A stretch of DNA of 53,703 nt. It comes from Candidatus Poribacteria bacterium (lineage in GTDB: Bacteria; Poribacteria; DTPJ01; WJIO01). Of the stretch, positions 24,382-35,520 are shown piece after piece (the first letter of the stretch is position 1; every line of letters starts with the position of its first letter). The position numbers and the translations under genes were made by a program. The DNA is taken from positions 1-53,703 of the forward strand of contig WJIO01000153.1 in the NCBI GenBank assembly GCA_014730235.1, read 5' to 3'. A model generated the notes under the pieces. That model was not told the origin of the DNA. It saw only the letters and a program-made list of their open reading frames with translations, and did not search any database.

Positions 24382-25155
24382 TTAATATCCAAGTTTTCTA
24401 ACCCGACGATAAAGTCTTATTGCAAGTAACAAAAACAATACCAGAAAAAAAGGCAAGATCATCATGTCCAGAATCAATGATTGTGAGCCGGAACCAGTGA
24501 CGGCATGTTTTATGGCGTCATGGGCATAAGTTAAAGGTGAAATATAAGACACAACTCTTACCCATTTTGGCAAATTAGACAAAGGGATAAATATTCCACT
24601 CACAAACAAAAGAGGCCATCTCAAAAGCGTACTGGGCATCATAACATTACCTACAGATCGGACAGGGAAAGAGCCAAACCAGACTCCCAAAGCTGAAAAC
24701 GACATGGCAGAAAGTATAACTGCTCCTGCCAGAAGAGGGGGATTTTGTATTCTAACCTTAAAAATAGTAATTCCAATTATTATCGGTATTAAATCAACAC
24801 TCACAGCAAAAACTAAACCCACCATCGCTTTACCAAAAAGTAAGCAGCTCATTGATAAAGGCGCAGTCATCAGACGATCCATAGTACGAGTTCTGCGTTC
24901 CAGGATCAATATCACCGGCCCTGCTGTTGATGCGGTAAAAAATAGTATCATAGATGAAAGATTTATGATACCCAATTGGGGAGATAGCTCAGTACCTCGA
25001 CGCACAGAAAAGGAAAAAAACAACAAAACCGGCATGATCAGGCCAAACATAACCATTGGCGGATTAAAGTAATAGGTACGCAGATCCTTGACTGCAATAG
25101 CCCAGGCCTGGCCCAATGCACCTATTGTACGGCTCCATATACTCACCTTTTTCAT
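24382..25155 (-). CDS. ABC-2-type permease
   Basis: The 257-residue protein has six membrane segments. It contains the ABC-2 family stretch RRTRTMDRLMTAPLSMSCLL after the second segment, and FPVRSVGNVMMPSTLLRWPLLFVSGIF near the fourth, ending with LPKWVRVVSYISPLTYAHDAIKH. It is the channel part of the exporter with the ATPase encoded just before it (the two genes overlap by 4 bases). DrrB/NodJ-like exporters of this size carry drugs, polysaccharide or lipids; the substrate here is open. Confidence 0.9.
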   Translation of the reverse strand: MKKVSIWSRTIGALGQAWAIAVKDLRTYYFNPPMVMFGLIMPVLLFFSFSVRRGTELSPQLGIINLSSMILFFTASTAGPVILILERRTRTMDRLMTAPLSMSCLLFGKAMVGLVFAVSVDLIPIIIGITIFKVRIQNPPLLAGAVILSAMSFSALGVWFGSFPVRSVGNVMMPSTLLRWPLLFVSGIFIPLSNLPKWVRVVSYISPLTYAHDAIKHAVTGSGSQSLILDMMILPFFLVLFLLLAIRLYRRVRKLGY

Positions 25156-26168
25156 TTTCCCATTCTCCCTTTACCGCGCTTTCTAATTGGACTTTTTTCA
25201 TCTCCATACATCCCAGTAACCAGGCCTACTTCCTGACCGGTGATCTTAAGGAACACATCCTCAAGACTCGAACCAAGAGTATTCAAACTCTTTAAGCTGA
25301 GTCCATGCTCCCGGGAAAAGTCGATAACAGATGGAATAACTTCCGTCGGATTATCCGTATAAAGCCGAAATATGCTGCCCGATCTTAACTCGTGATTTAC
25401 ACCGTTTATTCCTGACAGGGATGGAATTTTACTATCCTCCGGAGTTTTAAAGGATACTTCCACAATTTGAACACTTTCAATGCTGCCCTTAAGTTCATCG
25501 GGCGTTCCGATAGTAGCAATGCGTCCACGATCTATTATAGCAACCCGGTGACATAATTCATTGGCCACTTCAATCTGATGGGTTGTAAGAAAGATGGTGA
25601 CACCTGATTTGTTTAAATCCCTTACTAATTTTTTGATATATCTTGCACTCTGAACATCAAGTCCGGAGATAGGTTCATCCAGAAAAAGTATTTTGGGATT
25701 ATGCATCAAAGCCATAGCTACGGTAAGCCGTCGACGCATACCTTTGGAGAATTCCTGCACTTTTGTATGGGCCTTTTCCGTTAATCCAAATATATCCAAA
25801 AGTTCTTTTGCTCTTTTATTTCGATCCTTTCGGGACATTCGATATATCTTTCCGGTAAAACGGAGATTCCCTTCGGCGGTAAGCTCTGTATAGACATTGG
25901 ATTCTTCCGGAACAATACCCATTAAAGTTCTTGCTTCAATTGATTCTTTTGGTAACTCATAATCATGTATGCGAATACTTCCGGCAGTAGGTTCCAGAAA
26001 AGTTGTTATCATCATAACTGTAGTAGTCTTACCGGCACCGTTAGGACCCAGAAAACCGAATATCTCGCCTCTACCTACATCAAAATCAACATCGTCCACA
26101 GCTAAAAATTTACCATAATACTTGGTCAAACCACGAATTTCAATTGCAGTCAATCCGTTATTATCCAT
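25152..26168 (-). CDS. ABC-2 exporter ATPase (DrrA/CcmA type)
   Basis: The 338-residue protein has Walker A GPNGAGKTT, the Q-loop region GIVPEESNVYTELTAEGNL, signature FSKGMRRRL, Walker B ILFLDEP and H-loop LTTHQ. A C-terminal extension (about 230-338) has the beta-strand pattern seen in DrrA-like ATPases, where it aids regulation or dimerisation. Its stop overlaps the permease start. It begins 15 bases after the aminotransferase, so all six genes of the run may share one message. Confidence 0.92.
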   Translation of the reverse strand: MDNNGLTAIEIRGLTKYYGKFLAVDDVDFDVGRGEIFGFLGPNGAGKTTTVMMITTFLEPTAGSIRIHDYELPKESIEARTLMGIVPEESNVYTELTAEGNLRFTGKIYRMSRKDRNKRAKELLDIFGLTEKAHTKVQEFSKGMRRRLTVAMALMHNPKILFLDEPISGLDVQSARYIKKLVRDLNKSGVTIFLTTHQIEVANELCHRVAIIDRGRIATIGTPDELKGSIESVQIVEVSFKTPEDSKIPSLSGINGVNHELRSGSIFRLYTDNPTEVIPSVIDFSREHGLSLKSLNTLGSSLEDVFLKITGQEVGLVTGMYGDEKSPIRKRGKGRMGK

Positions 26169-26183
26169 GATCTTTACACCTAT

Positions 26184-27416
26184 CTACACCTTATACTGAG
26201 TTGCCACCTTACGAAGTGCCGCGGCCATATCTTTAACTTCTTCTTCGCCATACCATTCGGCCATAGGAAGTGTTACCATTCGATTCAGCATGTCTTCAGT
26301 CTTTGGGCATAATCCCTCGGTGTATTTTATACCTTTACGGGCATTTGGATGATCCCAGGGATGGGACGAATCACCGAAAGTCTTTTGCTCGGATATGGCA
26401 ATACTGCACATGAATATAGGCTTACCGATGTATGATGGCGAAGCCGGGAGGCCTTCAGCAGTATAAGCTTTAACGAACTGGGAAGCTGTAAACGGCGCAT
26501 CGGGATTTACAGTAAGACCATACAGCCAATATGAACCATGACAGTCAGGAAGCACCTTCTGAGGTTTTATATTGGGAACACCATCCAGTAATGAAGTAAG
26601 CATTTCACCATTTTTACGACGACGATTAACCACATCCTGAACTTTCTTAACCTGGGCCAGGGCTACCGCGCCGGAAAGCTCATTCATGTGATAGTTAAGG
26701 GCAATATCTCCGTATTTTCTGGGCCACTGCCAGTCCTGATGCTGTCCTTTATCCATAAAAAACGAACCGCGCTCTCCGTAATCCCTGTTATCTGTTATAG
26801 TCACTCCACCTGCCCCGGTTGTCATATGCTTGCTCTGTTGAAGGCTAAAACAGCCTATATCTCCAAGCGTACCGACCTTTTTTCCCTTATACAGGGCCAG
26901 ATGGGCCTGGGAACAGTCCTCGATGATTGGTATGCCTTTACGTTTGCTAATATCCACAATAGGATCCATATCCGATGGATTTCCAAATAGATGTATAGGC
27001 ATAATTGCTTTTGTTTTAGGTGTAATATTGGCCTTTATGCTTTCAATATCCGCGTTGTAGGTTTCCGGGTTAAGATCAGCAAATATGGGTATGCAGTTAT
27101 GAAAAACTATGGGCAATATTGAGCCCAGATCCGTTACCGGACAGGTTATTATCTCATCACCGGGGGATGGGTTGACCATAGCAATACCAACATGTATGGA
27201 TGAAGTACCGGAGTTTGAAGCCACAGCATGGCTAACTCCATGTAGCTGGGCAAATGCCTTTTCAAACTGTATTACTTTTGTTCCGCCATGTCTGTAAAGG
27301 TGGCCTGAATCAATTACATCCACAAGTTCTTTGAGCTCTTCTTTGCCAACTTTTTTACCACCGGGAAGGGGACGTTTACGAACAGCTTCACCGCCTTCTA
27401 TTGCAAGCTTAGACAT
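26184..27416 (-). CDS. DegT/DnrJ/EryC1/StrS-family PLP-dependent aminotransferase
   Basis: The 410-residue enzyme is a complete fold-type I PLP protein of the sugar-aminotransferase family. Visible residues: the phosphate-binding SNSGTSSIHVG (about 68-78), D167 in IIEDCSQAH for the pyridine nitrogen, and the catalytic K196 in SLQQSKHMTTGAGG. The LNYHMNELSGAVALAQ stretch is also typical. Members aminate nucleotide-linked keto-sugars or cyclitols for surface glycans or natural products. GGAGATT precedes ATG 27416. It leads the ABC exporter run, so an amino-sugar-containing envelope molecule is a reasonable but unproven link. No other sugar-nucleotide enzyme adjoins it. Confidence 0.92.
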   Translation of the reverse strand: MSKLAIEGGEAVRKRPLPGGKKVGKEELKELVDVIDSGHLYRHGGTKVIQFEKAFAQLHGVSHAVASNSGTSSIHVGIAMVNPSPGDEIITCPVTDLGSILPIVFHNCIPIFADLNPETYNADIESIKANITPKTKAIMPIHLFGNPSDMDPIVDISKRKGIPIIEDCSQAHLALYKGKKVGTLGDIGCFSLQQSKHMTTGAGGVTITDNRDYGERGSFFMDKGQHQDWQWPRKYGDIALNYHMNELSGAVALAQVKKVQDVVNRRRKNGEMLTSLLDGVPNIKPQKVLPDCHGSYWLYGLTVNPDAPFTASQFVKAYTAEGLPASPSYIGKPIFMCSIAISEQKTFGDSSHPWDHPNARKGIKYTEGLCPKTEDMLNRMVTLPMAEWYGEEEVKDMAAALRKVATQYKV

Positions 27417-27774
27417 ATATTAATCTCCTATTTTACAGATTATATTCTGGTTTGTATCGAGCAAAATAAAATGAATTGAAACCAAGCTTTATTACTGAAA
27501 GGTATTCTAACATACAAACAAGGGCTTGTCTATAACTAAACAATCAATTGCTATCCGTTTTATTGTATTGTCGTAATAGTACAATAAAGTCATATATCAT
27601 TAATACAATTTGTCAATCTGTTTTGGGGGGGGATAAACACAGATCGATAAAATAATTTACTAAATTTGCCTGAGATAATATAATTATTACGAATGAATTT
27701 ATGGTAATCGTTAAAAAATGGATATAATTTAGTTGTAATTAAAAGCATAAAAATTTAAAAGTGAGGTAATACTA
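27417..27774. other. Divergent intergenic region with G8 tract and shared repeat
   Basis: The 358-base, very AT-rich region separates divergent genes. It holds a TTTATTGTA...TACAATAAA hairpin near 27559-27587, a run of eight G (27625-27632) and GTAATCGTTAAAAAATG (27704-27720) shared with 10793-10809. No gene or clear -35/-10 pair stood out. Confidence 0.5.
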
Positions 27775-28416
27775 ATGAAATATTTGACAATAGTAACTCT
27801 GGGTAACTCTATAACAAATGGTATTCGCGAAGGTGTCGATGAAGCGGACACATACAGACATATACTTCAACAGGAATTATCAAAAGCAATAAAACACGAA
27901 GTAAAAGTAATTAATGCCGGTGTAAATGGAGATATTACTACCACAGCTATTGGCCGTCTTAAGAAGGATGTATTAAAATATAATCCTGATTATGTAACAA
28001 TAATGTTTGGTGTAAATGATGCGGGATATTACCGTCCTGCAACTGATTCTATGGCTGATACTCCCAGAGTTTCATCAATTAATTTTAAACGTAATCTGGA
28101 AGTTATAATTCAATCCATAAAGAATATTAACTCAAAACCTGTCCTTATTACTCCTGTACCCATGAACTCCAATTATGCTCATAAGGATTTTCCTGCATAT
28201 ATTAAAAACGGGCTTAATTATTTGGTTGATGAATATAGCCATATAATCAGACATATAGCCCTAGATGCAAATATACCTCTTATTGATGTCCATAAAGCAT
28301 TTAGTAAAAATACCCGGTCAAAGGAAATGGTGCCTGACGGAATACATCCTAATAAGGATGGACATAAGCTTATTTCAAGAATATTTCTGGAAAATTTCCT
28401 CAAGTTAATTGAGTAA
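27775..28416 (+). CDS. SGNH/GDSL-type hydrolase
   Basis: The 213-residue protein shows the SGNH blocks in order: the nucleophile S12 in TLGNSITNG, the oxyanion glycine in NAGVNGDIT, the GxND motif in MFGVNDAGYYRP, and the acid/base pair in PDGIHPNKDGH near the C-terminus. No signal peptide is visible, so it is probably cytoplasmic. Such enzymes remove acetyl or acyl groups from sugars, lipids or peptidoglycan. GTGAGGT precedes ATG 27775. It stands alone, between a 358-base divergent region and a MITE-bearing gap. Confidence 0.9.
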   Translation: MKYLTIVTLGNSITNGIREGVDEADTYRHILQQELSKAIKHEVKVINAGVNGDITTTAIGRLKKDVLKYNPDYVTIMFGVNDAGYYRPATDSMADTPRVSSINFKRNLEVIIQSIKNINSKPVLITPVPMNSNYAHKDFPAYIKNGLNYLVDEYSHIIRHIALDANIPLIDVHKAFSKNTRSKEMVPDGIHPNKDGHKLISRIFLENFLKLIE

Positions 28417-28765
28417 ATGCAAATATATTCGTGAATTATTGCTTGCTTATATATACGTGTAATAGTAAAATAGTTGGTAAGGGATAATATATATTTCCAA
28501 TCCGCTTTTGCGAGGGAGTTTATGAGAATATCAAATCTAAAGTTTTATGATAAATAAACCGATTTTTAACTAAAGAAATAGATTCTTCCGGGTTTGGTGT
28601 GGAAATATTGAAAAATTTTCTAATCATGTCATTCCTGCGAAAGCAGGAATGACAAACAGAGGATATTTTCCCTTATTTAGAATATGTTTAATCATTTCCA
28701 CATTCAAGTCGGATGAGCCAAGAAATATATCTATTGGAATGCCTGGATGAGAAAATTATATAAAT
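28417..28765. other. Intergenic region holding MITE-like copy E
   Basis: The 349-base gap contains copy E (28581-28719) in its middle. Nothing else was recognised. The ribosome site before ATG 28766 is weak. Confidence 0.6.
28581..28719. mobile_element. MITE-like element, copy E, with perfect 8-bp target duplication
   Basis: The 139-bp element begins GATTCTTCCGGGTTTGGTG and its inverted right end reads GGCTCATCCGACTTGAATG. AAGAAATA flanks it at 28573-28580 and 28720-28727. Its core is the hairpin GTCATTCCTGC...GCAGGAATGAC. Confidence 0.88.
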
Positions 28766-31700
28766 ATGCTCAAAACCATTAAGTCTGTTAGAAATCCTGT
28801 CAGAAGAATACCTAAATACAATGGTGTTTGGAGAAAATATGACGCTACCAACGGTCTATCATGGTGGTTTAACTGTATCATACAGGACAGTGGTGGATAT
28901 ATATGGTTGGGTACGGACAACGGTATATATCGCTATGATGGAAAAGAATTTGTATTATACAAAACCAGCGATGGTCTTGTTAATAACTCTGTATATGCTC
29001 TGTGTGAAGATAGCAAAGGAAGCCTTTGGATAGGTACAAGACAGGGTCTGTCATGCTTTGATGGTAGGAATTTTGTAAATTACACACCAGAAAACGGTCT
29101 GACATTTGATTTTGTTAATTCTATCTGTGAGGATCATGAGGGAAAACTATGGCTTGGTATAAGGAGTAAAAGAAACCCCGGTATTTCATGCTACGATGGG
29201 GAAAAATTTTACAGTTACACCATTTCAGACGGTATTGGTTCACATGCAATACATAAAATATACCGGGATAAAAAAAATAACCTGTGGTTTGGTACAGAAG
29301 ACAAGGGAATATATCGTTTTGACGGATATAGATTTGCAAATTACAGTCTTGATGAAGGTCTGGCGTCTAACTCTACATCAGGATTTTGTGAAGACAATGA
29401 AGGTAAATTATGGATAGGAACCAAAAATGGTTTATCATGTTTACATAACGGAAGTATAAACAATTACAGTGCCAAAGATGGCCTGGTAAGCAATAATATA
29501 ACAGGTTTGTGTCAGGATAATAACGGTTATATTTGGATCGGAGCATGGGGCGGAGTTTCACTTTATGATGGTAATGAATTCACAAACTTCACAAATCAGG
29601 ATGGTCTACTGGATAATCGCGTTAATGATGTAATGCTTGATAGAGAAGGACTGCTATGGTTTTCACATCCGTTCAGTGGTCTTACCTGCTTTGATCCTGA
29701 ATCTATACAAAGATTAACAGATGAATCAGTTACAGAAGCCTTCAGCAGTGGAAATCAGGAGCGTATATGGTTTAGCAATGAGGACAAAGTCTGCTGCATA
29801 AGTAAGATGGAGCAAAGATGTCAATCTCGTGATAGCGAAATTCATGATATACTTGAAGATTCCTCCGGCGCAGTATGGATAGCATCAATTGATAAAGGTT
29901 TATACAGATATAACAACGTAAAAGACTTATGGAATAAAAAAGGGAAAAGGTTTGGAATTAATGACGGCTTATCAGAGGAGAAAGTATTATCTCTTATGGA
30001 AGACAGCCAGGGAAATATATGGGCAGGAACAGCTTTTCCCGGATATATATGTCGTTTTGACGGATCAAAATTTGTCTGCATAGAAACACCTCAAAAGGTA
30101 GCACTGTGCATGTATGAGGATTCAAATAACAGAATATGGATAGCTGGTGGTGTAAAAGGCAACGGAGTTTCATGTTATGATGAAAAGAAAATTAAGACTT
30201 ACACAAAAGAAGATGGTCTTCCCAGCAATTCAACCTATTCTGTTATAGAAGATAAACAAGGGGTAATATGGATTGGTACAGATAATGGTTTTTGCAGCTT
30301 TGATGGTGAGAATTTCAGGATAATGGATGAAAAAGATGGAGTCCAGGGAGCAGGTCATCAGTGTGCTAACATAGACTCAAAAGGACAGGTATGGTTTGGC
30401 ACTATATTAGGCGGCATATACAGAACAGATGGTAAACATATCCAGATCCTTACCAGCGATGATGGGCTTCCCAGCAACAGTGTAAATGGTTTATTACCTC
30501 AAGCAGATGGATCAATGATAATAGCTACATATAACGGTATTGCCCATTATAAACCATTAACCCATGTATCACCGGTTGTCCAGATATATGAGCTAGTAGC
30601 CCATCAGGTTTATCAATTTCCTGAGCAAATCGAACTAAATACTCAGGATGCCAACGTCATAACAATTTTTTATAGGGGTATAAGTTTTTCCACATGTCGT
30701 ATGAGATACAGTTATATATTGGAAGGTTATGACGAAGATTGGCATGATACATGGGATGAGCAGGTTCGCTATAAAGATATACCACCGGGAGAATATACTT
30801 TTAAGGTAATAGCTATCAATCGAGACCTGGTATGCTCTGAAGAACCGGCAGTTGTCCGGATTAAGGTTATATCCGATCCATACAGCAAGTTAAAGGCGGA
30901 ATATGAAGCTGAGATAAAGAGGATGCAAACTCTACTGAGTATTAACCATGATGTTAATAATAGTGATAATATATCGAGTATGGCCCTGGCTATTGTTAAA
31001 GGGCTTAAGAAACTGGGATTCGACAGATCGGCGGTTTCTGTATTGGACAGTGAAAAAAGAAGTCTGCATAGTTACTGGAGAACGGATGAAAAAGGTAAAA
31101 TCTACGACAGCAGCAATGAGTATTATAAAATAGAAAACATACCACCAACAGGCGGCTATTACATAGAAATGGATAGAGAAATTATAGAACAAAAGCTGGG
31201 AATTAAAGAATCAAGCGTATACCTGGAAGCTGGTAAAGATGATAAACATTTTGAAAAAATCTGGGGTTATCCCCCTCCGTGTCCCGGTTATTACAAACGA
31301 AGTAATATGGGTGACAATATATCTATATGTGTTACAACAGGAGCAAATAATGGGAAAGATACATGGGGTATTAATAACCTGGAAAATATGATGGAAAAGA
31401 TTTTATCTCTTGGTATTGGCATTGTAAACGTGGATAACTATATCACCCGACGTATGATAGATGAAACATCCGCAAATATACTGGGTGTTGTGGGAACACA
31501 GATGGCAAAAGCTTTAGCCAACGCCTCACTTCAGGAAAACCTAATGAAGAGCGAAGCCAGATACAAAGAAGCTATGGAAGCCCTTAAAAAATCAAAAGAG
31601 AGATACAGAAATCTTATTGAAATGGCTCCTGATGGTATAATGACAGTGGACTTAAGAGGTTTTACCACATCATGTAATCAGGCAACACTGGATTTGACAG

Positions 31701-33151
31701 GCTTTACCAGAGAGGAATATGTAGGTAAACATTTCTCACAAATAGGTATAATTCGTCCAAAAGAAATACCCAAGTATATCAAACTATATGAATCAATTAT
31801 TAAGGAAGAAAAAATAGAACCCATACAGTTTCAATACCGACATAAAGATGGAAGTCTGAGATGGGCTGAGGCAAGATATGCCATAATGAAAGAGAACGGC
31901 AAAAAGACAGGGATACAGGTTATAGCTCGTGATATACATGGACAGATAATGGCCAGGGAAAAGGAGAGGGAATATATAAGGAACCTGACTTTTTTGTCTA
32001 AAACAGCTATGGATTTCGTGGAACATTCATCGGATTCTAATATATATGATCTTATAGCAGCAAGATTAAAAGAACTTGTGAATGATTACATCGTGGCTGT
32101 TTCGTCATACGAAAAATCAACAGATAGCTTGCAGATACAAAAGATAATGGGATTAGGCAGATATACCAGAGACATAATGCGAATATTAGGTAAAGATCCG
32201 GAAAATATGGTATTTCCAGCCCTTGATACAATAAAAGACAGCGGAAAAACCGGAAGATTAATTAATATCGGTAATGACTTCCACAAACTCAGCCAGGGAT
32301 TAATATCTGAATTTGCTTCCAGGACCCTAAAATCTTTAATGTCTCTGGGTGATCTATATACAATAGGTTTTACCTGGGAAGATGAGCTTTATGGAGCAGC
32401 TTATATACTTTTGAATAAAGGTAAATCTTTGGAAAACCAATCCACAATAGAAACTTTTATAAATCAAGCTTCAGTGGCTTTGCAAAGAAGGCAGGCTGAA
32501 GACAAAATAAAGTCTTCTCTGAAAGAAAAAGAAATCCTACTGAAAGAAATATACCACCGTGTGAAAAATAACCTGCAAATAATATCAAGTCTTCTAAGCC
32601 TTCAATCAGATTACATAGACGACAAGAAAGCTTTAAACATGTTTAATGAAAGTCATAATCGTGTAAAATCTATGGCCCTTATACACGAAAGACTTTACCA
32701 ATCGGAAAATCTATCCAGGATAAATTTTTCCGATTATATAGAGGATTTAGTGGAGCATCTGCACCACTCCTATGGAAAAAATGCATATAATCTTAATTTT
32801 GAAATAAATATCGAAAACATAAAGTTGAATTTAGATAATGCGATTTTATGTGGTCTTATAATAAACGAACTTGTATCTAACTCGTTGAAATATGCGTTTC
32901 CTGAAAAAGCTTCAAATACAACTAATCCCGAGATTAGTATTCATTTCTACTCAAATAAAAATAAAGACTATAAACTCATAATTGGTGACAACGGCATTGG
33001 ATTACCAGAATACATTGATTTCAGAAACACTGAAACTCTTGGATTGCAGTTGGTGAATACCCTTACAGAGCAATTAAATGGAACAATACAACTTTTAGAT
33101 GAAGAAGGAACGCATTTTATAATTAGATTTTCAGAGCATCGGGAGAATTAA
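28766..33151 (+). CDS. Soluble two-component sensor: double propeller, Y_Y_Y, GAF-like, PAS, GAF-like, HisKA_2 kinase
   Basis: The 1461-residue protein opens with about 14 Reg_prop blades (about 20-610; motif G-x-x-W-I/L-G-T-x-x-G, dG, then T/S-x-x-D/N-G-L). A Y_Y_Y domain follows (about 610-700; [14 protein letters not shown]). Next come a GAF-like region (about 715-930), a PAS domain (about 945-1060; [18 protein letters not shown]), a second GAF-like region (about 1065-1240), and a HisKA_2 kinase with H1264 in [12 protein letters not shown] plus HATPase (about 1360-1455; GDNGIGLP). Relatives in Bacteroidetes are membrane-spanning with a periplasmic propeller. Here I see no signal peptide and no hydrophobic segment after Y_Y_Y. 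A hybrid kinase follows 1 base later, so both probably act in one phosphorelay. Confidence 0.9.
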   Translation: MLKTIKSVRNPVRRIPKYNGVWRKYDATNGLSWWFNCIIQDSGGYIWLGTDNGIYRYDGKEFVLYKTSDGLVNNSVYALCEDSKGSLWIGTRQGLSCFDGRNFVNYTPENGLTFDFVNSICEDHEGKLWLGIRSKRNPGISCYDGEKFYSYTISDGIGSHAIHKIYRDKKNNLWFGTEDKGIYRFDGYRFANYSLDEGLASNSTSGFCEDNEGKLWIGTKNGLSCLHNGSINNYSAKDGLVSNNITGLCQDNNGYIWIGAWGGVSLYDGNEFTNFTNQDGLLDNRVNDVMLDREGLLWFSHPFSGLTCFDPESIQRLTDESVTEAFSSGNQERIWFSNEDKVCCISKMEQRCQSRDSEIHDILEDSSGAVWIASIDKGLYRYNNVKDLWNKKGKRFGINDGLSEEKVLSLMEDSQGNIWAGTAFPGYICRFDGSKFVCIETPQKVALCMYEDSNNRIWIAGGVKGNGVSCYDEKKIKTYTKEDGLPSNSTYSVIEDKQGVIWIGTDNGFCSFDGENFRIMDEKDGVQGAGHQCANIDSKGQVWFGTILGGIYRTDGKHIQILTSDDGLPSNSVNGLLPQADGSMIIATYNGIAHYKPLTHVSPVVQIYELVAHQVYQFPEQIELNTQDANVITIFYRGISFSTCRMRYSYILEGYDEDWHDTWDEQVRYKDIPPGEYTFKVIAINRDLVCSEEPAVVRIKVISDPYSKLKAEYEAEIKRMQTLLSINHDVNNSDNISSMALAIVKGLKKLGFDRSAVSVLDSEKRSLHSYWRTDEKGKIYDSSNEYYKIENIPPTGGYYIEMDREIIEQKLGIKESSVYLEAGKDDKHFEKIWGYPPPCPGYYKRSNMGDNISICVTTGANNGKDTWGINNLENMMEKILSLGIGIVNVDNYITRRMIDETSANILGVVGTQMAKALANASLQENLMKSEARYKEAMEALKKSKERYRNLIEMAPDGIMTVDLRGFTTSCNQATLDLTGFTREEYVGKHFSQIGIIRPKEIPKYIKLYESIIKEEKIEPIQFQYRHKDGSLRWAEARYAIMKENGKKTGIQVIARDIHGQIMAREKEREYIRNLTFLSKTAMDFVEHSSDSNIYDLIAARLKELVNDYIVAVSSYEKSTDSLQIQKIMGLGRYTRDIMRILGKDPENMVFPALDTIKDSGKTGRLINIGNDFHKLSQGLISEFASRTLKSLMSLGDLYTIGFTWEDELYGAAYILLNKGKSLENQSTIETFINQASVALQRRQAEDKIKSSLKEKEILLKEIYHRVKNNLQIISSLLSLQSDYIDDKKALNMFNESHNRVKSMALIHERLYQSENLSRINFSDYIEDLVEHLHHSYGKNAYNLNFEINIENIKLNLDNAILCGLIINELVSNSLKYAFPEKASNTTNPEISIHFYSNKNKDYKLIIGDNGIGLPEYIDFRNTETLGLQLVNTLTEQLNGTIQLLDEEGTHFIIRFSEHREN

Positions 33152-33152
33152 A

Positions 33153-35432
33153 ATGAGTGATAAAGCAGAAAATATTAAAATACTGGTAGTGGAAGACGAA
33201 GGTATTGTGGCTCAACATATAAAAAAAATACTGGAAAGAATAGGTTATACTGTATCAAAATTAGTTTCCTCTGGTGAAAAAGCTATTGATTTTATTAAGC
33301 AGGAACGCCCAAACCTGGTTCTTATGGATATAATGCTAAAAGGTCAGATGGATGGTATAGACACCGCTCAGCAAATCCGCAATAAATTTAATATACCCGT
33401 AGTATACCTAACAGCTTATGCGGATAATGGTACACTACAAAGAGCCAAACAAACTGAACCTTATGGGTATCTGGTAAAACCCTTCCAGGAAAAAGACCTT
33501 CGTACAACAATTGAAATGGCTATATATAAGCACAAGATGGAAAGTAAACTGGCGGAAAGTGAAGAGCGATTTTACCAGCTTGTAAACCTTTTACCTGAGA
33601 TAGTTTTTGAAACTGATATCAACAATAATATTATCTTTGCAAACCAGACTGCATTCCGGGAATATGGATATACACCGGAGAAGTTAAAATCCGGTTTAAA
33701 TGCGTATGATACAATTATCCCTGAAGAACGGGAAAAAGCAAAAAGAAACTTCAGCAGAATTATAGAAGGTGAAAAAATTGGTGGTACTGAATATACAGCT
33801 TTGCGAAGCGATGGAAGCACATTTCCTGTTATTATCCACTCTACACCTATAATAAAAAACGACAAAATTTGTGGTCTGCGCGGCATAGTTTTTAATTTGA
33901 CAAAAGTAAAAGAAGCCGAACAGGAAATAATTAGACAAAGGGATAAGGCCCAACGCTATCTGGACGTAATTGAAGTAATGATGATAACGTTAAATGTTGA
34001 TCAGGAGATTACGCTGATAAACCGCAAAGCATGTGAAATTCTTGGTTATGAAGAAAATGAAATACTGGGTAAGAAATGGTTTGATAATTTTATACCCGAG
34101 TCTGAAAGAGAAATAGAAAAAAGTAATTTCAAGAGATTAATTGCTGGAGATATCGAGCAGATTAAATATTATGAAAATTCAGTTTTAACAAAATATGGCG
34201 AAAGAATTATTGCATGGCATAACTCTCTACTTACTAACGAAAATGGAAAAATTATTGGAACCCTTAGTTCTGGGGAAGATGTTACAGAAAAGCGTAAAAT
34301 GGAACAGGATATACTTCGGATGCAAAAGCTGGAATCAATAGGCATGCTGGCAGGGGGTATTGCTCATGACTTTAATAATATATTAACGGCTGTTTTAGGC
34401 AACATATCCCTGGCACGTATATACGAAGATGCTGAAAGTGTAGACAAAAGGCTGGAAGCCGCTGAAAGAGCTCTGGATCAGGCCAGAAGTTTGACTCAAC
34501 AATTACTTACGTTTTCCAGGGGAGGGATGCCTTTAAAGGAAGCTATATCTGTTGAAGAATTACTGAAAGAATCAGCAATTCTTGCCCTTAGAGGTTCCCG
34601 GGCAGTATGCGAATTTGATATAGCACCGGATTTATGGCCTATAGAAGCCGATGAGAATCAGCTTTCACAGGTTATAAGTAATATTGTTATGAACGCAGAT
34701 CAGTCCATGCCCGAAGGTGGAATTGTAACAATATCAGCAATAAACACCCGGGTAAAACAAAATCAATTTGTAAATATTGATGAAGGTGATTACATCAAAA
34801 TATCTATACAGGACACTGGTATTGGCATACCCAAAAAACATCTGGATAGAATTTTTGAACCGTATTTCAGCACAAAACAAAAGGGAAGCGGATTGGGACT
34901 TGCTGTGTCTTATTCCATAATAGAGAAACACGAAGGTTATATTGATGTAGAGACTGAGCAAGGCGTTGGTTCAACTTTCCATATATATCTTCCACGCTTA
35001 ATAGAAGATGAAACAGAAGATAAGCAAGTTGATGAGAAAGCATTATTTGAAAGCCGGGAAGTAGAAGGCAAAATACTGGTAATGGATGATGAAGAACCAA
35101 TAAGAGAGCTTTCAGAGGCTATTTTATCGAATCTTGGATACCAGGTGGTAACTGTAGAAAATGGGGAATCAGCTATTGAAATATACAAAAGAGCGATGAA
35201 TTCCGGTGAAACATTCGACGCTGTAATACTTGATCTGACAATCCCCGGTGGGATGAGTGGAAAAGATACGATAGAGGTATTATTGGAGATTGACCCGGAT
35301 ATAAAGGCAATAGTATCAAGTGGATATTACGACGATCCGGTTATGTCTGATTACAAAAATTACGGTTTTAAGGGTGTTATCAAAAAGCCCTATGTACCAA
35401 AGGATATGATTGAAGTTTTACAAAAATTATAA
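33153..35432 (+). CDS. Hybrid histidine kinase: REC-PAS-PAS-HisKA-HATPase-REC
   Basis: The 759-residue protein has an N-terminal receiver (about 8-125; acceptor D59 in LVLMDIML, K112-type lysine in YLVKPF), two PAS domains (about 140-255 and 270-385), HisKA with H405 in GGIAHDFNN, HATPase (about 500-625; DTGIGIPKKH, GSGLGLAVS), and a C-terminal receiver with D694 in VILDLTIPGG. It has no membrane segment. GGGAG precedes ATG 33153, 1 base after the previous stop. The N-terminal receiver may take phosphate from the propeller kinase. The pair has no DNA-binding output of its own, so the signal must reach another regulator. Confidence 0.93.
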   Translation: MSDKAENIKILVVEDEGIVAQHIKKILERIGYTVSKLVSSGEKAIDFIKQERPNLVLMDIMLKGQMDGIDTAQQIRNKFNIPVVYLTAYADNGTLQRAKQTEPYGYLVKPFQEKDLRTTIEMAIYKHKMESKLAESEERFYQLVNLLPEIVFETDINNNIIFANQTAFREYGYTPEKLKSGLNAYDTIIPEEREKAKRNFSRIIEGEKIGGTEYTALRSDGSTFPVIIHSTPIIKNDKICGLRGIVFNLTKVKEAEQEIIRQRDKAQRYLDVIEVMMITLNVDQEITLINRKACEILGYEENEILGKKWFDNFIPESEREIEKSNFKRLIAGDIEQIKYYENSVLTKYGERIIAWHNSLLTNENGKIIGTLSSGEDVTEKRKMEQDILRMQKLESIGMLAGGIAHDFNNILTAVLGNISLARIYEDAESVDKRLEAAERALDQARSLTQQLLTFSRGGMPLKEAISVEELLKESAILALRGSRAVCEFDIAPDLWPIEADENQLSQVISNIVMNADQSMPEGGIVTISAINTRVKQNQFVNIDEGDYIKISIQDTGIGIPKKHLDRIFEPYFSTKQKGSGLGLAVSYSIIEKHEGYIDVETEQGVGSTFHIYLPRLIEDETEDKQVDEKALFESREVEGKILVMDDEEPIRELSEAILSNLGYQVVTVENGESAIEIYKRAMNSGETFDAVILDLTIPGGMSGKDTIEVLLEIDPDIKAIVSSGYYDDPVMSDYKNYGFKGVIKKPYVPKDMIEVLQKL

Positions 35433-35520
35433 TATATAAATAATACTGATATTTCTAAAATTAACTAAAACCAGATGTTGCAGTGCTTAAATAGACACTA
35501 GCAAATGAAAATGCTACCAG

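Noticed and set aside
27625..27632. Run of eight G as a phase-variation tract
   Set aside because: It lies in a divergent intergenic region, with no promoter placed around it that length changes would clearly switch; a single sequence cannot show variation.
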